Source: Akkermansia sp. (lineage in GTDB: Bacteria > Verrucomicrobiota > Verrucomicrobiia > Verrucomicrobiales > Akkermansiaceae). Taken from it: 34,388 bases of DNA. This document shows positions 16,053 through 24,699 of the stretch, in pieces. The notes under the pieces were generated by a model. It made no database searches and was not told where the DNA came from. It worked only from the letters and a program-made list of their open reading frames with translations. The translations under genes and the position numbers were made by a program. The stretch is from NCBI GenBank assembly GCA_017546445.1, contig JAFYWX010000013.1, positions 1 through 34,388 of the forward strand, in the 5' to 3' direction. The stretch's first letter is position 1, and the number at the start of each line of letters is the position of its first letter.

Positions 16053-18317
16053 ATGTCGACTCCCAAGAAAGATTCCGCCAAAACCCCTGCCAAAACAGCT
16101 AAGAAGCCTGTTGCTGCCAAGAAGGCAACTGCTGCCAAGGAAAAGGCTGCAGATGTTGTGAAGACAGAGGGAAAGAAGGCACCTGTTGCCAAGTCTTCCG
16201 CCAAGGTTGAGAAGAAGCCTGTTGCCAAGCCTGAGACGGTTCAGACTCCTGCTGCTGAACCGGATGTGTTCGATGTGATGATGGGGCTGGTTCCGGAGGC
16301 TCCGGTGGCGCCTGTAGAGGAACTGCCTGAATCTGAGGATGAACAGTCTCACTCTCAGAAATCCAAGTCGAAGGAAAAGAAGAGCAAGCATTTTACTCCG
16401 CAGATGACTGCTGCGGAGATGAATGAATTCTTTGCAGATGACGCCACGCTGAAGGCTGCATTCAAGCTGCTTCTGGCCACAGCCAAGAAGAATAATGGCT
16501 TTGTGACCTCTGAGGATATTGAGAATTCGCTTCCGCCGGATGAGACGGAGGATGATGATCAGGCCCGTCTGTTCGAACGCCTGCATGAAGTGGGTGTAGA
16601 GGTTCGTGATGAGGCGGAGTATGCCGTTAAGCCGCTTTCTGCAGAGGAACTCACCTCCAAGGATGGCCGCCTGGTGAACAGCCCGGTGGTGCAGGAGAAA
16701 ATTAAGGAGCTTATTCGCCAGGCTCAGGAACAGGGTTACCTGACGTACGATGATATTAATGATGTGCTGCCGCATGATGTGATTGATCCCTCGGATTACG
16801 AGGAAATCATGGAGCGCCTGCGCGGTATGCAGTTCGATATCATCGATGCTTCCGATGTGGATACCTACGGCGAGCGCCAGCGCCTGAGCGAAAATGGTGA
16901 GGAAGACGAGGCCGAGAAGATGGAGGCCAAGCTGGATATTCTTGATGACCCGGTGCGTATGTACCTCAAGCAGATGGGTCTCAAGGATCTGCTTTCACGC
17001 CAGAAGGAAGTGGAGATTTCCCGCAAGATTGACCAGGCTGAGGAGGATTTGCAGCGTTATCTGCACCGCTTCGGTGTGGTGGCTATTTACTACTGCGACA
17101 CCGCAGACAAGGTGCAGCACAATGAGGAGCGCTTTGACCGCGTGGTGGTTGATAAGAATATCGACCGCCGTGATAAGTACCTGAAGGAGCTGCCTCCGCT
17201 GGTGACGAAGGTGATGACCCGCCACGCAGAAGCTCAGGCTGCTTATGCCCGCCTGTGCTCCGCCCGCAAGCGCAAGAAGTCTGTGGCTGGCCCGCAGAAG
17301 GAATTTGAGGATAAGCTGGAAGTGCTTACCAGCCTGTATGCCGGCTTCTCCTTCAAGGGTAAGGTGTATGAGGATTTTGTGAAGGAGCTTCGCGATCTGC
17401 GCGTACGCATCAAGAAGGTGCTGCGCCAGCGTGAGGCTGACCCTGAGAACCCGCTTTACCGCGATGCTCTCAAGGAGTTTGAGATGGAGCTCTGGATGCC
17501 GATTCCTCAGTTCCTGGATAACTACAAGCTCATGAGCCAGAGCATGAAGGATGCTGAGAACGCCAAGCGCGAGATGATTGAGGCAAACCTTCGTCTGGTG
17601 ATTTCCATTGCCAAGAAGTACACAAACCGTGGCCTTGCATTCCTGGACCTCATTCAGGAGGGTAACATGGGCCTGATGAAGGCTGTGGAGAAGTTTGAAT
17701 ACCGCCGTGGTTACAAGTTCTCTACCTATGCCACGTGGTGGATTCGCCAGGCCATTACCCGCTCCATTGCAGACCAGGCCCGTACGATTCGTATCCCGGT
17801 GCACATGATTGAGACGATTAACAAGCTCATGCGTGTGCAGAAGAAGCTGGTGCAGGATTTCGGCCGTGAACCCACGCCGGAGGAGATTGCACAGGCTCTG
17901 GCAGAGGAACCCAATAAGGGTGCTATCATGTCGGTGGAGAAGGTGCGCAGCGTGCTCAAGATGGCTCAGCAGCCCATCTCCATGCAGCAGCCGGTGGGTG
18001 ATTCCGATGATACCTCCTTCGGTGACTTCCTGGAGGATAAGAGCGCGGAAAACCCCATGGATGGCGCTTCCTACAACTCCCTGCGTGATAAGATTGGCGA
18101 TGTGCTCAACACACTCAACGCCCGCGAGCGTCAGGTGATTGAGCAGCGTTTCGGCCTGCGCGATGGTAATCCCCGCACCCTCGAGGAGGTGGGCCGTCAG
18201 TTCAATGTGACCCGCGAGCGTATTCGCCAGATTGAAGCCAAGGCGCTTCGCAAGCTTCGTCATCCTACGCGTATCAGCAAAATTAAGGGCTACCTGCCTG
18301 ATTCTGCAGAAAGCTGA
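16053..18317 (+). CDS. rpoD: RNA polymerase primary sigma factor RpoD
   Basis: This is a 754-residue sigma-70. In order: a Lys/Ala/Pro-rich tail (1-65, AAKK/AKKP-like repeats); an acidic linker; a region 1.1-like domain (about 132-190, [23 protein letters not shown]); a second, classical region 1.1 (about 212-267, [21 protein letters not shown]); region 1.2 [11 protein letters not shown]; a non-conserved region; region 2 ([13 protein letters not shown] to [19 protein letters not shown]); region 3 ([13 protein letters not shown]); and region 4.2 helix-turn-helix [20 protein letters not shown]. The frame is open to 15927, but promoters lie in that stretch; the ATG at 16053 is chosen, with 16029 as an alternative. 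There is no Shine-Dalgarno. Confidence 0.93.
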   Translation: MSTPKKDSAKTPAKTAKKPVAAKKATAAKEKAADVVKTEGKKAPVAKSSAKVEKKPVAKPETVQTPAAEPDVFDVMMGLVPEAPVAPVEELPESEDEQSHSQKSKSKEKKSKHFTPQMTAAEMNEFFADDATLKAAFKLLLATAKKNNGFVTSEDIENSLPPDETEDDDQARLFERLHEVGVEVRDEAEYAVKPLSAEELTSKDGRLVNSPVVQEKIKELIRQAQEQGYLTYDDINDVLPHDVIDPSDYEEIMERLRGMQFDIIDASDVDTYGERQRLSENGEEDEAEKMEAKLDILDDPVRMYLKQMGLKDLLSRQKEVEISRKIDQAEEDLQRYLHRFGVVAIYYCDTADKVQHNEERFDRVVVDKNIDRRDKYLKELPPLVTKVMTRHAEAQAAYARLCSARKRKKSVAGPQKEFEDKLEVLTSLYAGFSFKGKVYEDFVKELRDLRVRIKKVLRQREADPENPLYRDALKEFEMELWMPIPQFLDNYKLMSQSMKDAENAKREMIEANLRLVISIAKKYTNRGLAFLDLIQEGNMGLMKAVEKFEYRRGYKFSTYATWWIRQAITRSIADQARTIRIPVHMIETINKLMRVQKKLVQDFGREPTPEEIAQALAEEPNKGAIMSVEKVRSVLKMAQQPISMQQPVGDSDDTSFGDFLEDKSAENPMDGASYNSLRDKIGDVLNTLNARERQVIEQRFGLRDGNPRTLEEVGRQFNVTRERIRQIEAKALRKLRHPTRISKIKGYLPDSAES

Positions 18318-18340
18318 ACCAGCGTGGATTAGCCTGTTTC

Positions 18341-18376
18341 AAACGGCGGTTCCCTGAAAAGGAAACCGCCGTTTGC
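18341..18376 (+). terminator. terminator of rpoD
   Basis: AAACGGCGGTTCC (18341-18353) pairs with GGAAACCGCCGTTT (18361-18374) with one bulged A. The U-run is short. Confidence 0.7.
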
Positions 18377-18383
18377 TATAAAA

Positions 18384-18617
18384 ATCTCATGTGTCCCCAA
18401 GGAATGCTGCTCCAAATGGGAGTTTGGCGGGCAACTGTTTTTTTGTCGGAGCGAGGGACTTTAGTCCCTCATCGCTTGTGTTTTCGGGACTGAAGTCCCG
18501 AGCTCCGAAAGATTTGAGCCCCCGACAAATCGCCATCTTTGGCGGATAAAAAGGGGGTAGACGCCAAAACGGTGTTGATAATGCAGTCAATTGTGAAATC
18601 TTTGGGACACATGTGAT
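18384..18617. mobile_element. MITE-like element with inverted ends (repeat copy 2)
   Basis: The left end ATCTCATGTGTCCCCAAG (18384-18401) and the inverted right end ATCACATGTGTCCCAAAG (18617-18600) match at 16 of 18 positions and enclose ~230 bp without a gene. The right 93 bp is the repeat also found at 164-258. Inside, TCGGAGC (18446-18452) pairs with GCTCCGA (18502-18508) around two hairpins, GAGGGACT/AGTCCCTC (18453-18470) and TCGGGACT/AGTCCCGA (18484-18501), giving a three-way-junction fold. No clear target-site duplication was found. It accounts for most of the 370-bp gap before the secretin gene. Confidence 0.55.
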
Positions 18618-18645
18618 AAAAAATGGACATGGACTCACTTTTAGA

Positions 18646-18674
18646 GTGACTTTCCCTCCTGGATTTGCTAGTAT
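18646..18674 (+). promoter_or_regulatory. candidate promoter of the secretin operon
   Basis: GTGACT (18646-18651), a 17-bp spacer and TAGTAT (18669-18674), 13 bp before the ATG at 18688. It begins 29 bp after the MITE-like element. Both boxes deviate from consensus. Confidence 0.4.
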
Positions 18675-18687
18675 GGTTGCACTTGCT

Positions 18688-21168
18688 ATGAATGGCTTTA
18701 TATCTCGTACTGTGCTCTTCTCTCTGGTGTTATCTGCGGCATCTGCGTTGACTCCTCATGCGCTGGCTCAGGAAGCCGGTGGCAGTTCGGTTGCTGCTGC
18801 AGAAACGGCTCAGCGCCAGCAGTCTGTGCGAGATGCCATGCAGAAGGTGCAGGAGGCCAGAACGGCTTACTCCGCAGGCCGTTACAGCGATGCTGTGGAA
18901 CTGTACCAGGAGGGCCTTGCCCTGGTGGCCAAGGCGCCGGCTTCGGAGAAACTGGTGAAGTTTATCAAGGATAGCCTGGCGGATGCCCTGGTGGCCAAGG
19001 CGATGGATTACCGCAAGGTCGGCCGTACGGATGAGGCTGTGGAGTTTATTCAGGAGGCTCTGGAGGTGTCTCCCGGGCATAAGTTTGCCAGGCATGAGCT
19101 GGAGAAAACGCTGGACCCGGCGCGCACGAATCCGGCTCTCAGCCCGAAGCATGTGGCCAATGTTGAGGAGGTGAGCCGTCTGCTTTCTCTGGCGTATGGT
19201 TATTATGAACTGGGCCTTTTTGACAAGGCTTATGATACTTTTGAATCTGTCCTGAAGATTGATGCTTACAATACAGCGGCTCGCCGTGGTATGGAGAGTG
19301 TTCAGAAGCGTCGTCAGGAATATTATAGCGAAGCTCGGGATTCGGTTCGCTCCAAGGCTCTTGCTGCGGTTGATGCCGCATGGGAGGAACCGCTTCCCGT
19401 GGAGGAAACGGTGGGCGAGTATGCCGCCACCGAGGCCGGCAAGGCGCTGCGTCCTGATGCTGAAACGGAGAAATCCATTGCAGAGACGCTCAAGAGCATG
19501 GTTCTGCCGCAGATTGCCTTTGATGGAGCTTCCGTTCAGGATGTTATTGATGCGCTGCAGGGGCAGATTGCCCGTTTCGAAGCCCAGGGGCAGAAAGCGG
19601 TGCGCAAGATTAATCTTGTCGCCAGCTTTGGTGCGCCCGACTCTGCTGCCTACCAGAATGTGATGGCGCGCAAGGTGAATCTGAACCTCGAGAATATTTC
19701 GGTGGCTGATTTGCTTGACCTGCTGGATCGCCAGCTGGATATTATGCATTACATCTCTCCGCTGGGTGTGGTGCTTTCCTGCTCCGGGCGTGATTTCGGC
19801 CCCATTGAGGAGCGTGTATATTCCGTCCCGCCTCACTTTTTTGATGCTCCTTCCTCCTCTTCCGATGATGATGAGGACGATGATGACTTCTCTTCCGCCT
19901 CCAGGGTGGCGGTAAAGCGTCTTAACCCGGTAGTGGCGCTCAAGGAAATGGGAATTTCTTTCCCGGAGGGTGCCAATGCTCGTTATGATGCTGCCAGCCG
20001 ACTGCTGACAGTGCGTAACACGGTGTTCAACCACCAGGAGATTGAGGAGCTCATTTCCATGCCGTTGGAAACGCAGCGGGCCGTTGTGCTCAATGTCATT
20101 GCCATGGAGGTGAATGAGACCGATTTGAATGAATTAGGTTTCGAGTGGTTGTTCAATTTCAATCTTGGCCCGAAGGCTCTGTTTGGCTCTGGTACTAAGG
20201 AGGAGGTGTTGTCGGATATCGCGGCGGTGCCGGTCATGAATGTGGATTTCAGTATGCCCAAGACGTCCTACTCTGCCACAGAGGGGCTTCGCTCTGGTAG
20301 TCAGGTGTTTTCGGCTGACAATATCTCCGCTTTGATTTCAGATGGCCGCGTGAACTTCAATAATGCTAACCAGAAAGCACCGGGTATTCTTTCTTTCCGT
20401 GGTATCTGGAATTCGGGCGATGTTACCATGATTATGCGCGGTGCTGCTCAGAAGAAGGGGACTGATATCATGACTAATCCCCGCATTATCATGAGCCCGG
20501 GGCGCGATGAACAGGTGGTTTTCGCCAATGTGGACGAAATGTTCTACCCGGAAACGTATGCCGAACCTCAGATTGGCACGATGCAGATCAGCCTCGGTTC
20601 AACGGCAAATAGTGATACCAATCTTCAAGGCTCTGCCACGGTGGCTACTGCTGCTCACCCGGAGGAGTTCACTCGCTTTGGTTTGTCGGAGGACCAGGTG
20701 GGTGGTATCGGTTCCGTGGTGCAGGTGCACAGTGCCTCCGTATCTCCGGACAACCAGCACGTCACCCTTGCGCTTACTGTGACGCTTAACGAATTTGAGG
20801 GGTTTGTGAACTGGGGTACTCCCATTCAGTCCGTACTGATGACGGAAAAGGCAACGGAAGGCGTCAAGATTACGCTTACAGAAAACCATATCCTCAAGCC
20901 TGTATTCAAACGCCGCATGGAGAACACCAAGCTTACAGTGGGCACGGGCTCAGTGGTGGTGATAGGCGGCCTGAAGGAGATGCGCTCCGTGCGTTATGAG
21001 GACAAGTTGCCGGTGTTGGGTGATTTGCCCATGGTGGGGCGCTTTTTCCGCTCGGAAGGTGAGGAAAAGGTGCGAAAGGCTTTCCTGATGTTTGTCAAGG
21101 TGGATATTGTGGACCCGACGGGACGCAGTTTCGGAACCGGTGAGCGGCCTTCTGAGCTTACCGATTAA
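18688..21168 (+). CDS. secretin-family outer-membrane protein with TPR region
   Basis: This 826-residue protein has a signal peptide (1-28, ALTPHALAQ). A TPR-like helical region (about 45-205) comes next, then an STN/N0-like domain (about 275-385). An acidic Ser/Asp linker (389-402) and a short N-type domain (about 405-460) precede the secretin core (about 462-815), which contains TNPRIIMSPG and the signature PVLGDLPMVGRFFR (775-788). Secretins form gated outer-membrane channels for type II secretion, type IV pili or related systems. The make-up resembles the Akkermansia secretin encoded next to its Amuc_1100 pilus-like gene, but the neighbours here are different. The ATG at 18688 is chosen because the signal peptide begins there; 18673 lies in the -10 box. 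No secretion ATPase or platform gene is in the window. Confidence 0.85.
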   Translation: MNGFISRTVLFSLVLSAASALTPHALAQEAGGSSVAAAETAQRQQSVRDAMQKVQEARTAYSAGRYSDAVELYQEGLALVAKAPASEKLVKFIKDSLADALVAKAMDYRKVGRTDEAVEFIQEALEVSPGHKFARHELEKTLDPARTNPALSPKHVANVEEVSRLLSLAYGYYELGLFDKAYDTFESVLKIDAYNTAARRGMESVQKRRQEYYSEARDSVRSKALAAVDAAWEEPLPVEETVGEYAATEAGKALRPDAETEKSIAETLKSMVLPQIAFDGASVQDVIDALQGQIARFEAQGQKAVRKINLVASFGAPDSAAYQNVMARKVNLNLENISVADLLDLLDRQLDIMHYISPLGVVLSCSGRDFGPIEERVYSVPPHFFDAPSSSSDDDEDDDDFSSASRVAVKRLNPVVALKEMGISFPEGANARYDAASRLLTVRNTVFNHQEIEELISMPLETQRAVVLNVIAMEVNETDLNELGFEWLFNFNLGPKALFGSGTKEEVLSDIAAVPVMNVDFSMPKTSYSATEGLRSGSQVFSADNISALISDGRVNFNNANQKAPGILSFRGIWNSGDVTMIMRGAAQKKGTDIMTNPRIIMSPGRDEQVVFANVDEMFYPETYAEPQIGTMQISLGSTANSDTNLQGSATVATAAHPEEFTRFGLSEDQVGGIGSVVQVHSASVSPDNQHVTLALTVTLNEFEGFVNWGTPIQSVLMTEKATEGVKITLTENHILKPVFKRRMENTKLTVGTGSVVVIGGLKEMRSVRYEDKLPVLGDLPMVGRFFRSEGEEKVRKAFLMFVKVDIVDPTGRSFGTGERPSELTD

Positions 21169-21182
21169 GAGAGAGTGATATC

Positions 21183-22910
21183 ATGGTCGCATACGACGAT
21201 AAATACGAAGATGATGGAGAGAACCTGACACAGGTTCGCAGTATAATCAAGCACCTCAACGAGGATAAACCCTCCCAGGAGCGGGGGCGTGAGGTGGTGG
21301 TGCGAGCGGATGGAACAAAGGTTGTTCGCATCCGGAAAAAGCGTAAGGTGATGCTGACCTCTGCCGATAAACGGCGCAAGGGGCGGCGGCAGGCTCTGCT
21401 TTTCCTGGGGGCGATATTGGCTTGTTTCCTGGTTGCTGCAGGTTTCCTTGCCTTCCGCATGGCGACCATGTCCAGTTCCTCTTACATGGAGCAGAAACGC
21501 TCTGAGTTGCAGCAGCTCTGGGGAGCTTCCGGTGTGCAGTTTGAAGGTGCCGCTCTGGATGGTACCTCCCTCTGCCTGAACAATGTTGTTGTGGAATTCC
21601 CCGAGGGCAGCATGCTGCAGCGGGTAGAGCTCAGCGGGGTGCAGGCGAGCCTGGAAATCATGAGCTTTGTCAGCGGGCGGTTGACGAGCAGTGCCCTCAG
21701 TGTGGAACGGGCGCTGCTGATCATGCGCAACGGCAGAAACATGGAGATGCCTCTTCAGCAGGGGAGGGATCTCTGGCGCTTCTCGCGGGTGGATTGCAAG
21801 GATTTCTCTATCGTCTATGTAGATGCAGATCAGGCTCCTGTGAACCTGAAAAACTCAAATGCCTACATGTATTACCCGAGCCGCGACCGCTCTGCCAGTG
21901 TTGTGATGCTTCGTGGCGGTTCTCTGGATATCAAGGGCTGGAAAACTCTGCGTATTGCAGAGGGTAAGGCCCATGTATCTGTGCGGGGAGTGGAGGATTT
22001 TTCCCTCAGCGGCACGACGGATGCCGTCAGCGATGAGACGGAGCAGCGTCGTACCTCTCTCTCCATGGCAGGTAGGATTGCCCAGGGGGCTGCCATGGTT
22101 GGCCCCTTTGCTGTAGAGGCGGAGAATATGAGCCTGGCCGATTTTACGGATGGTCGGGTAGAGGGCTTCCTTACCGCTCGTACCACTGGCGTTTCCCATG
22201 GTAAGCTGGACGGCAAATTCACGGTTTCTTTTGCTGAAGCCGGGGCTCCTCTTTTCTCTGGTGACCTGCATCTCAAGAATATCTATCTGAGCTCATTCCC
22301 GGCTCTTATGGCTATTACAGAGCATATAGAGCATGGTAAGCGCCGCCTGTATAACCCCATCATGCTGAATCGTGGCTATGTGCGCCTGGCCCATAAGGAT
22401 TCTGCTCTGGTTGTGGAGGTGCCTGCGGGGGCTCTGGCTGAGCGCGATGTCGCCACTCTGCGTGGACGTATTGTCCTGAGCTCTACCAATGATTTGTCGG
22501 GTGAGCTCCATTATGGTATTCCGAAGGTTCTGGCCCGTGTGGAGTACCCGGATGGTCAGCCTGACCCCATTTTCCACCAGCAGGGTGAATGGGCTGTGCT
22601 GAGCACCAATCTGCGTGGCCGTGGCAACATGCCAGGGGATGATATGGCTGAGGTGGAGGCCCGGGCTGCCATTGCGCGTCGCGACCGCCCGGCACGCATT
22701 CCGTTTGACCAGATTGATGTGAATCGTATGGTGGAGCAGCTGCCGCAGTCAATGGCTCCTGCGCAGAATACGCAGCCGGTGCAGCATGCTCAGCCGGAAG
22801 TGATTGACCAGCCGATTCAGCAGACGGCTCCTCTGTACTCTCCCCTGGAGTCCACCCCTAATCCTTTTGAGACCAGCGAGGATCCGTTTGCTCCTTCCAC
22901 CCCGTTCTAA
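21183..22910 (+). CDS. membrane-anchored, AsmA-like periplasmic protein
   Basis: This 575-residue protein has a charged N-terminus (1-70, very basic at 50-70), one membrane segment (about 71-92) and a long beta-rich extracytoplasmic region (about 100-510). That region has AsmA-like phrasing, for example LQRVELSGVQASLEIMSFVSG followed by LTSSALSVERALLIM. A Gln/Pro-rich tail ends in Phe. AsmA-like proteins are proposed to bridge the envelope and move lipids; the assignment here rests on pattern, not alignment. It starts 14 nt after the secretin stop, so the two are almost certainly co-transcribed. It could equally be an inner-membrane partner of the secretin. Confidence 0.55.
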   Translation: MVAYDDKYEDDGENLTQVRSIIKHLNEDKPSQERGREVVVRADGTKVVRIRKKRKVMLTSADKRRKGRRQALLFLGAILACFLVAAGFLAFRMATMSSSSYMEQKRSELQQLWGASGVQFEGAALDGTSLCLNNVVVEFPEGSMLQRVELSGVQASLEIMSFVSGRLTSSALSVERALLIMRNGRNMEMPLQQGRDLWRFSRVDCKDFSIVYVDADQAPVNLKNSNAYMYYPSRDRSASVVMLRGGSLDIKGWKTLRIAEGKAHVSVRGVEDFSLSGTTDAVSDETEQRRTSLSMAGRIAQGAAMVGPFAVEAENMSLADFTDGRVEGFLTARTTGVSHGKLDGKFTVSFAEAGAPLFSGDLHLKNIYLSSFPALMAITEHIEHGKRRLYNPIMLNRGYVRLAHKDSALVVEVPAGALAERDVATLRGRIVLSSTNDLSGELHYGIPKVLARVEYPDGQPDPIFHQQGEWAVLSTNLRGRGNMPGDDMAEVEARAAIARRDRPARIPFDQIDVNRMVEQLPQSMAPAQNTQPVQHAQPEVIDQPIQQTAPLYSPLESTPNPFETSEDPFAPSTPF

Positions 22911-22931
22911 CCCCGTTCTATAGAGATAGCT

Positions 22932-23612
22932 GTGAGCAAAGGCCTGGAAAAGCGTTCGAAGTGGTGGACACGTCCGGTGGGGCATGTGGTGTGGTTTTGC
23001 ATAACCCTGGTGTGTGCCACCCTGCGCAAGCGCATCATCGTGCGTGGTGAGTCTCAGGATATTGTGGGAAAGAAGCAGTGCGTTATTGCCTTGTGGCATA
23101 ACCGCACGTTCACGCCCTGCTATGTGTACCGTTACAATATGCCTAACGCAGTGCCCATGAGCATGCTGACCAGCGCCAGCAAAGACGGCGCCTTGCTTTC
23201 CACTGTGGCAGAGGATTTCGGCATGACCACCGTTCGTGGCTCCAGTCACCGCCGCGGTGTGGCCGGCTTTCGCGATATGCTGCGCGCTCTGGCAACTGGC
23301 TGCTGCATGTGCATCACCCCGGATGGCCCCAAGGGGCCGCGCTACAGTGTGCGCGCCGGCGTGGTGCGCCTGGCTTCGGTTTCCGGCCTGCCGATTCTGC
23401 CGCTTTGCATCGATATTCCCAACTGCTGGCGCATCTCCAAAGCCTGGGATGGCTTTGTGATTCCCAAGCCCTTTTCCAGGATTACCGTGCTGGTGAAGGA
23501 ACCCATCTACGTGCCGGCAGATATGGATGATGACACCCAGGCGGAGTATGTGGAAAAGCTCAAGGAGGCTCTTGCCTGCGGCCGCCCCGATTTTGATTTC
23601 AACGAACATTAA
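22932..23612 (+). CDS. DUF374 lysophospholipid acyltransferase family protein
   Basis: This 226-residue protein is recognised as DUF374 (COG2121). Motifs are [37 protein letters not shown] and [16 protein letters not shown]; the WHN and DGPKGP motifs are the family core. Relatives are membrane-associated acyltransferases thought to act on lipid A or phospholipid precursors; the acceptor is unknown. An N-terminal hydrophobic segment (about 15-30) fits membrane association. The start is GTG at 22932. It lies 21 nt after the AsmA-like gene and 7 nt before folD, which places it in one operon and supports an envelope-lipid role. Confidence 0.85.
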   Translation: MSKGLEKRSKWWTRPVGHVVWFCITLVCATLRKRIIVRGESQDIVGKKQCVIALWHNRTFTPCYVYRYNMPNAVPMSMLTSASKDGALLSTVAEDFGMTTVRGSSHRRGVAGFRDMLRALATGCCMCITPDGPKGPRYSVRAGVVRLASVSGLPILPLCIDIPNCWRISKAWDGFVIPKPFSRITVLVKEPIYVPADMDDDTQAEYVEKLKEALACGRPDFDFNEH

Positions 23613-23619
23613 TCAGAGA

Positions 23620-24498
23620 ATGACCCCCACCCTTATAGACGGAAAAGAAGTCGCCGCCCGCGTGCGCGAAGGTTTGCTCAAGGAGATTGCCGAGCTGAAG
23701 GCTCAGGGGAAGACTCCCGGCCTGGCTGTGGTGCTGGTGGGTGAGGACCCCGCCTCCCAGGTGTATGTGGGCTCCAAGGTGAAGGCCTGTGCAGAGCTTG
23801 GCATCTATTCCCAGAAATGGGCATTGCCCGCTGAAACCACCCAGGAGGAACTGGTGAAGCTGATTCACCAGCTGAACGCCGATGACCGCATTCATGGCAT
23901 CCTGGTGCAAAGCCCGCCTCCGCCTCATATCGATGAGGAAGCCGTCATTCTGAACATCGACCCCCGCAAGGACGTGGACGGTTTCCACCCCGCCAATGTG
24001 GCCAAGCTTGTGCTGGAGGATGCCGAGGGCTTTGTGCCCTGCACCCCGCTGGGCTGCATGGAGCTGCTGAAAGCCTACGGAATCGAAACCGCCGGTAAGC
24101 ATGCCGTGGTCATCGGCCGCAGCATGATTGTCGGTAAGCCCATGGCCAACCTCCTGGTGGCAAAGAATGCCAACGCCACCGTCACCATTGCCCATTCCCG
24201 CACCAGGGATTTGCCCGGCCTCTGCCGCACGGCCGATATCATCGTGGCTGCTGTAGGCCGCCCCGAAATGGTGAAGGCTGACTATGTGAAGGACGGCGCC
24301 GTGGTGCTCGATGTAGGCATCAACCGCATTGAGGATGCCACCCGCCCCCGCGGCTACCGCATCGTAGGCGATGTCGATTTTGAGGATGTGAAGAGCAAGT
24401 GCTCCTACATCACCCCCGTGCCCGGCGGCGTAGGCCCCATGACCATCGCCATGCTCATGGCAAATACCGTAAAGGCCTGCCGCCAGCTCACTCGCTGA
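23620..24498 (+). CDS. folD: bifunctional methylenetetrahydrofolate dehydrogenase/cyclohydrolase
   Basis: This 292-residue FolD interconverts 5,10-methylene-THF, 5,10-methenyl-THF and 10-formyl-THF, feeding purine and formyl-Met-tRNA synthesis. Motifs: [14 protein letters not shown] with the catalytic Lys, [27 protein letters not shown] (NADP loop) and [15 protein letters not shown]. Length is normal for the family. The ORF is open to 23527, but that part overlaps the DUF374 gene; the ATG at 23620, 7 nt after its stop, gives the standard N-terminus. It is the last gene of the secretin operon. Confidence 0.95.
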   Translation: MTPTLIDGKEVAARVREGLLKEIAELKAQGKTPGLAVVLVGEDPASQVYVGSKVKACAELGIYSQKWALPAETTQEELVKLIHQLNADDRIHGILVQSPPPPHIDEEAVILNIDPRKDVDGFHPANVAKLVLEDAEGFVPCTPLGCMELLKAYGIETAGKHAVVIGRSMIVGKPMANLLVAKNANATVTIAHSRTRDLPGLCRTADIIVAAVGRPEMVKADYVKDGAVVLDVGINRIEDATRPRGYRIVGDVDFEDVKSKCSYITPVPGGVGPMTIAMLMANTVKACRQLTR

Positions 24499-24525
24499 AA
24501 TATCGCGTGCTCGGCCCGCGATATT
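24499..24525. repeat. perfect inverted repeat directly after folD
   Basis: AATATCGCG (24499-24507) and CGCGATATT (24517-24525) form a 9-bp perfect inverted repeat starting at the base after the folD stop codon. It has no U-run. It may be part of a tandem terminator or protect the 3' end of the mRNA. Confidence 0.5.
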
Positions 24526-24530
24526 CTCTC

Positions 24531-24558
24531 AGCCCCCGTTCACGGGGGCTGATTGGTT
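24531..24558 (+). terminator. terminator of the folD operon
   Basis: AGCCCCCG/CGGGGGCT (24531-24550, loop TTCA) is followed by a weak T-rich stretch (GATTGGTTT). Confidence 0.65.
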
Positions 24559-24642
24559 TCAAAATCCCCTGAGCAGCAAAGCTGCGCACACGCATCCAAT
24601 ACGGTAGGCGCTTACCTTACTGTTCTGATATATGCTATAAAA

Positions 24643-24670
24643 AGCGGCACACCGTATTCGGTGTGCCGCT
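24643..24670 (-). terminator. terminator of the autotransporter gene
   Basis: AGCGGCACACCG/CGGTGTGCCGCT (loop of 4) has a T-run on the minus strand (TTTTTATAG). It fits termination of the gene ending at 24700. The stretch 24559-24642 holds two small imperfect palindromes (GCAG/CTGC, GGTA/TACC) and no gene. Confidence 0.8.
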
Positions 24671-24699
24671 GCTTGATAATGCTTTGCGAGAGCCACCCC

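Noticed and set aside
18387..18638. 83-codon minus-strand ORF inside the MITE-like element
   Set aside because: It spans palindromes and the inverted ends, has no domain or proper start context, and its matching part in copy 1 does not keep the frame.
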